A stretch of DNA of 64,000 bases from positions 1 to 64,000 of the forward strand of contig JADILZ010000028.1 of the NCBI GenBank assembly GCA_017695065.1, written 5' to 3'. The notes under the pieces were generated by a model that saw only the letters and a list, made by a program, of their open reading frames with translations, made no database searches and was not told the origin of the DNA. The stretch is from Candidatus Cryptobacteroides excrementipullorum (GTDB lineage: Bacteria > Bacteroidota > Bacteroidia > Bacteroidales > UBA932). Positions 62,065 through 64,000 of the stretch are shown piece after piece. How positions within the stretch are numbered: the first letter of the stretch is position 1; every line of letters begins with the position of its first letter. The position numbers and the translations under genes were made by a program.

Positions 62065-64000
62065 TCACTCCTGGTCCGGAGAAGCGGCTGCCGACGTAGA
62101 ATCAGCCACAGCCGCCTGTGCGGAAATCATACTTCCGAGACGGGAAAGGCGCATCTTCACATTGTCAAGCACGTCATCGCCTCCAGGAAGAGGTGAATAT
62201 CCGTCCTCGATGCTCTTGAATGTAGCCTCCGCCTGTTCAAGGTCCCCTCTTTCCACGAATGCGTCCCCGAGCACAATGAATGACTTGGCCAGCCAGTAAG
62301 TCTGCCCTGTCTGGGCATCAGAGAAGGCATAGACCTTCTTCTCCACTTCGTCGAAGTCCCCCCTGTCATAGCAGTCCTGGATGATAAGCCACGCGGCCTC
62401 GGCCCCTTCCGAGGTATAAGGGTCGGAAGCGAGCGCCCCGAGTATGGCGAAGGCCTCCTCTCTCCTGCTTGTCGCAAGATATGACTTGGCCATGGTCCAG
62501 TCAGCCTCCCTGCATATATTATCGTCACTGCGGCTGTCCTCCTTGACCTCTCTGGAGAGTTCCACAGCCTTTTCATAGTGCCGTGCACGGAATGCGGAGC
62601 GCATCATGCCGAGCAGGGCCTCGTAACGGTTGTTCTCCAGCAGGGCGGAGCTCCTGAGAGACTCGTACCCTCCGAGGGCGTCGTCATAGCGCTGCAGGTC
62701 ATAGGAAATCCTTGAGTAATTGAGGACGGCCATTTCCTTGAAGGAGCCGGACCCGTTGTCCACGACCTTGGCGTAGTAGTCGCATGCCTTTTCAAGCTGA
62801 CCTGTATTCTTGTAACATTCAGCCATATAGAACTCAGCCTGGCTCACTTTCTTCCCCATCGGATACTTGTCCATATACGACTGGAGCGATACTAGGGCCT
62901 TCTGGTAGTTCTCGGACAGGTATATCTGTTCAGCGGCATTGAAAATCATCATCTCCTTCTCGTCCTCGGTCTTGATAGAAGACTTGCCTATCTTGTCTAT
63001 ATAGGCCAGGTACTTCTCCGGCTCGTTAAGGGACTGGTAAACGGACTCCATGGCCAGCAGTGCATCATCCGTGCACCCGGACAGAGGGAATTCCTCGACC
63101 ACTTTCCTGAAATAGCCGATGGCCTTGTCGGGGTCACCGCCGTTGTGGCTGATCATCCCGAGCTCGATCAGGGACCGGGCGATGTACGTGCTGTCCTTCA
63201 CTGTCCCCACAATCCTGTCAAAGCAGGCTGTCGCCTTTGACGGCTCCCCGGCAGTGACGTACGAACGTCCGAGCTCGAAATAGGCCTCCGGATAGAACGG
63301 GGAAGCTGGATCCGCCTTCCCGACATTCTCGAGAAGGGATATTTTCTTCGCGTTGTCACCCTCAAGCCCGTAAGACACAGCCGCCTGATAATACGGATAT
63401 ATGTCATCCGCCCTGAAATAGTCTTTCAGAACAGCGTTGTAGGCATCAATCGCCGCAGCATAATCCGCCTGCATGAAAAGGCAGTCAGCATAACGGAGGG
63501 ACGCCTCCTTGCGGTAGAGCACGGAATCTCCGGACAAGTATTCCTTGAACCATTTCGCCGCCGAAGCGTAATCCTCTGACATGAAATGGCTGTAGGCAAT
63601 GTTGTACGGGATGAGATACCCTTCTTTCATCTTGTAGAGGGCGGAGATATTGTACAGCTCGGTATAAAGGTCAATGGCCTGTTCGAACTGGTCGTTCCTG
63701 TAATATGATTCCGCAATCCAGAAACGCGACAACTGGTTGAACATCGTTTTCTTGTCTGAATAATAGGCAGCGGCCTTCAGATACGGGACAGCATCCCTGT
63801 AAGAACTTCGCGAGATGAGCTGGGCTGCCCGCAGATAATTGGCCTTCATGTAGTTGAGGGTCATGTCACTGTCCATCTCGTCTATTTTTCCGTATGCATT
63901 GATAGCTGTCTCGTAGTCATGTCCGTAGAGTGCGGCCACAGCGATGTAGCTGTTTATCTTGTCACCCCTGTCCATGTCCCCGTACTTTTTAAGATAGTCG
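62065..64000 (-). CDS. Large tetratricopeptide-repeat protein, 5' end outside window
   Basis: At least 645 codons are open to the window edge; an internal ATG at 63975 is not the start because the frame continues upstream (DYLKKYGD). The protein is built of TPR units, for example WIAESYYRNDQFEQAIDLYT, AYFELGRSYVTAGEPSKATA and FYMAECYKNTGQLEKACDYY. The last ~20 residues are Ala/Ser-rich. TPR arrays are protein-binding scaffolds; the missing N-terminus would show whether it is exported. Its position before an outer-membrane barrel gene suggests envelope work. Confidence 0.88.
   Translation of the reverse strand, partial: DYLKKYGDMDRGDKINSYIAVAALYGHDYETAINAYGKIDEMDSDMTLNYMKANYLRAAQLISRSSYRDAVPYLKAAAYYSDKKTMFNQLSRFWIAESYYRNDQFEQAIDLYTELYNISALYKMKEGYLIPYNIAYSHFMSEDYASAAKWFKEYLSGDSVLYRKEASLRYADCLFMQADYAAAIDAYNAVLKDYFRADDIYPYYQAAVSYGLEGDNAKKISLLENVGKADPASPFYPEAYFELGRSYVTAGEPSKATACFDRIVGTVKDSTYIARSLIELGMISHNGGDPDKAIGYFRKVVEEFPLSGCTDDALLAMESVYQSLNEPEKYLAYIDKIGKSSIKTEDEKEMMIFNAAEQIYLSENYQKALVSLQSYMDKYPMGKKVSQAEFYMAECYKNTGQLEKACDYYAKVVDNGSGSFKEMAVLNYSRISYDLQRYDDALGGYESLRSSALLENNRYEALLGMMRSAFRARHYEKAVELSREVKEDSRSDDNICREADWTMAKSYLATSRREEAFAILGALASDPYTSEGAEAAWLIIQDCYDRGDFDEVEKKVYAFSDAQTGQTYWLAKSFIVLGDAFVERGDLEQAEATFKSIEDGYSPLPGGDDVLDNVKMRLSRLGSMISAQAAVADSTSAAASPDQE

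Overview
The window looks like a chromosomal segment of a Bacteroidales-type bacterium (phylum Bacteroidota). The grounds are SusC/SusD pairs, many lipoproteins with acidic residues just after the lipobox cysteine, Bacteroidota promoters of the form TTTG-N19/20-TAnnTTTG, a serine palmitoyltransferase, and GH92, BACON, DUF4221 and DUF4998/DUF5000-type families. The genus cannot be fixed from this sequence. No rRNA, tRNA, CRISPR array or transposase was found. Most of the window is near 50% G+C by eye, but about 5.4-10.4 kb is clearly AT-rich.

Region 1 (0-12.4 kb) is accessory DNA. It holds a truncated lipoprotein gene, an AAA-ATPase/PD-(D/E)XK protein, and then a long minus-strand block. In transcription order that block is a transglutaminase-like/discoidin-like lipoprotein, an O-antigen-ligase-like membrane protein with a C-terminal TPR region, a small secreted four-cysteine peptide, a strong hairpin, two DUF4221-like propeller lipoproteins, a thioredoxin-like lipoprotein, and four tandem small cytoplasmic paralogues. 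A second DUF4221 gene stands alone at 2.6-3.8 kb. It carries scars of both operon junctions of the copy at 5.9-7.0 kb, so it was copied out of that operon. This block is the best candidate for an undescribed system: export, anchoring or modification of a small cysteine-containing peptide, with a possible set of cytoplasmic partner or immunity-like proteins.

Region 2 (12.4-25.8 kb) is a polysaccharide utilisation locus: SusC, SusD, two surface lipoproteins (DUF4959/DUF5000-like and DUF4998/LamG-like), a GH2 enzyme and a divergent GH92 alpha-mannosidase. The susC and GH2 promoters share -33, -7 and initial-transcribed sequences, so they are probably co-regulated. The regulator is not in the window.

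Region 3 (25.8-49.2 kb) mixes housekeeping and envelope genes: mazG, a SulP transporter, a CoA-transferase, an M3 peptidase, a lipoprotein deoxyribosyltransferase-like protein, two Oar-like TonB receptors with a BACON/OB-fold lipoprotein, rdgB-recO, an S41 peptidase, pyrF, an M20 peptidase and a PCMD-type lipoprotein. Region 4 (49.2-64 kb) is tig-clpP-clpX, a tight operon of serine palmitoyltransferase, SDR, condensation-like acyltransferase and 7TM-HD hydrolase (likely sphingolipid synthesis), gyrB, an outer-membrane barrel and a TPR protein that runs off the end. Coordinates and translations come from the sequence; family names rest on motif recognition without database searches.
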